From assembly GCA_017453765.1 (NCBI GenBank), contig JAFTEG010000339.1, forward strand, positions 1-11,459: DNA of 11,459 nucleotides, read 5' to 3'. Origin of the DNA: Selenomonadaceae bacterium (GTDB lineage: Bacteria > Bacillota > Negativicutes > Selenomonadales > Selenomonadaceae). The notes under the pieces are model-generated. The model did no database searches. It saw only the letters and a list, made by a program, of their open reading frames with translations, and was not told the origin of the DNA. Every line of letters begins with the position of its first letter. Positions within the stretch are counted from its first letter, which is position 1. The position numbers and the translations under genes are program-made. This document shows positions 11,140 through 11,459 of this stretch, one piece after another.

Positions 11140-11459
11140 ATGCAGTATGTGTATCCTGCGATTTTTTACAAAGACAAAGAAGTTGAAGACGCTTGGGCGG
11201 TGGATTTTCCTGACATTGACGTTGTAGGCACCTGCGGCTATTCGTTGTATGAAGCGTTGACGGACGCAGAAGACACTTTGGGTTACATAATGTCTTGCAA
11301 CGAAGATCGCAACATTGCAGAACCTTTGGCAAGCAGAGTAGATCCGCCGACGCCGATTAAAGACGTAAAAGTTGCGCTTGATGAATATTCATCAGAGGCG
11401 TTTGTAACGCTGATAAAATGCGATACAGATGCGTATAGAAAAAAGCTTGCCGCAGAAAA
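11140..11459 (+). CDS. hicB: HicB-type antitoxin (partial, cut by window end)
   Basis: 106 codons are visible before the window ends. The N-terminal part is a typical HicB partial RNase H-like fold: MQYVYPAIFYKDKE, then AWAVDFPDIDVVGTCGYSLY, EALTDAEDTLGYIM and a PPTPIKDVK segment. HicB binds and blocks HicA and usually represses the operon through a C-terminal HTH or ribbon-helix-helix domain. The ending seen so far (EAFVTLIKCDTDAYRKKLAA) suggests a ribbon-helix-helix-type domain is beginning. AAAGGTGG (11123-11130) is the ribosome binding site. The order toxin then antitoxin is the usual hicAB order. Confidence 0.85.
   Translation, partial: MQYVYPAIFYKDKEVEDAWAVDFPDIDVVGTCGYSLYEALTDAEDTLGYIMSCNEDRNIAEPLASRVDPPTPIKDVKVALDEYSSEAFVTLIKCDTDAYRKKLAAE

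Overview
This window looks like the late-gene side of a temperate phage (prophage), probably of a Bacillota host. The Shine-Dalgarno sequences are strong and AGGAGG-like, intrinsic terminators are common, several starts are GTG or TTG, and most proteins are of Firmicutes type. A Negativicutes-like host is possible, but that is only an impression from the sequence. No integrase, attachment site, tRNA or rRNA is visible, so the prophage boundary cannot be placed. The first 0.3 kb (the end of an SPFH/prohibitin-like gene and a tiny membrane protein) could be host or phage.

Layout. (i) 1-290: SPFH C-terminus and a 26-aa membrane peptide. (ii) 265-1130: a leftward membrane-anchored protein of unknown function, divergent from a rightward small acidic protein. 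(iii) 1174-1986: a RinA/ArpU-like late regulator and a 77-aa unknown protein with its own promoter and a leader hairpin. (iv) 2052-3775: a leftward three-gene operon whose middle gene resembles the antirestriction DNA mimic ArdA. Its promoter is at 4034-4062 and its terminator at 1988-2014. (v) 4152-4783: a divergent XRE-family repressor-like protein, overlapping a coiled-coil protein with a C-terminal membrane anchor. (vi) 4857-7148: terminase small and large subunits, separated by an unusual 474-bp region with two copies of a 127-bp imperfect-palindromic repeat. (vii) 7201-10832: an unknown protein, a P22-type portal, a HEXXH metallopeptidase-like protein and a head-tail adaptor-like protein. 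(viii) 10891-end: a HicA/HicB-type toxin-antitoxin pair, with the antitoxin cut by the window edge. PBSX-type TerL, P22-type portal and a short adaptor point to a P22/SU10-like, possibly short-tailed, head module. Capsid genes would lie to the right.

The most interesting part is the leftward operon. Each of its three genes is preceded by a copy of the same ~95-nt leader, which ends in the ribosome binding site. Copies A and B are 93/95 identical and copy C is diverged. C keeps the same nested stems through compensatory base changes, which points to a conserved RNA structure not recognised here. The long 5' leader of the first gene also carries a boxA-like sequence and two tandem stretches exactly complementary to the shared ribosome binding site. 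Together with the divergent XRE gene and TTGAAA/TTTCAA half-sites across both promoters, this suggests an anti-defence operon controlled at transcription and at translation.

A second pattern is four terminator-like hairpins, each with a T-run ending only 16-26 nt before the next start codon (before 1753, 4857, 7201 and 11140).
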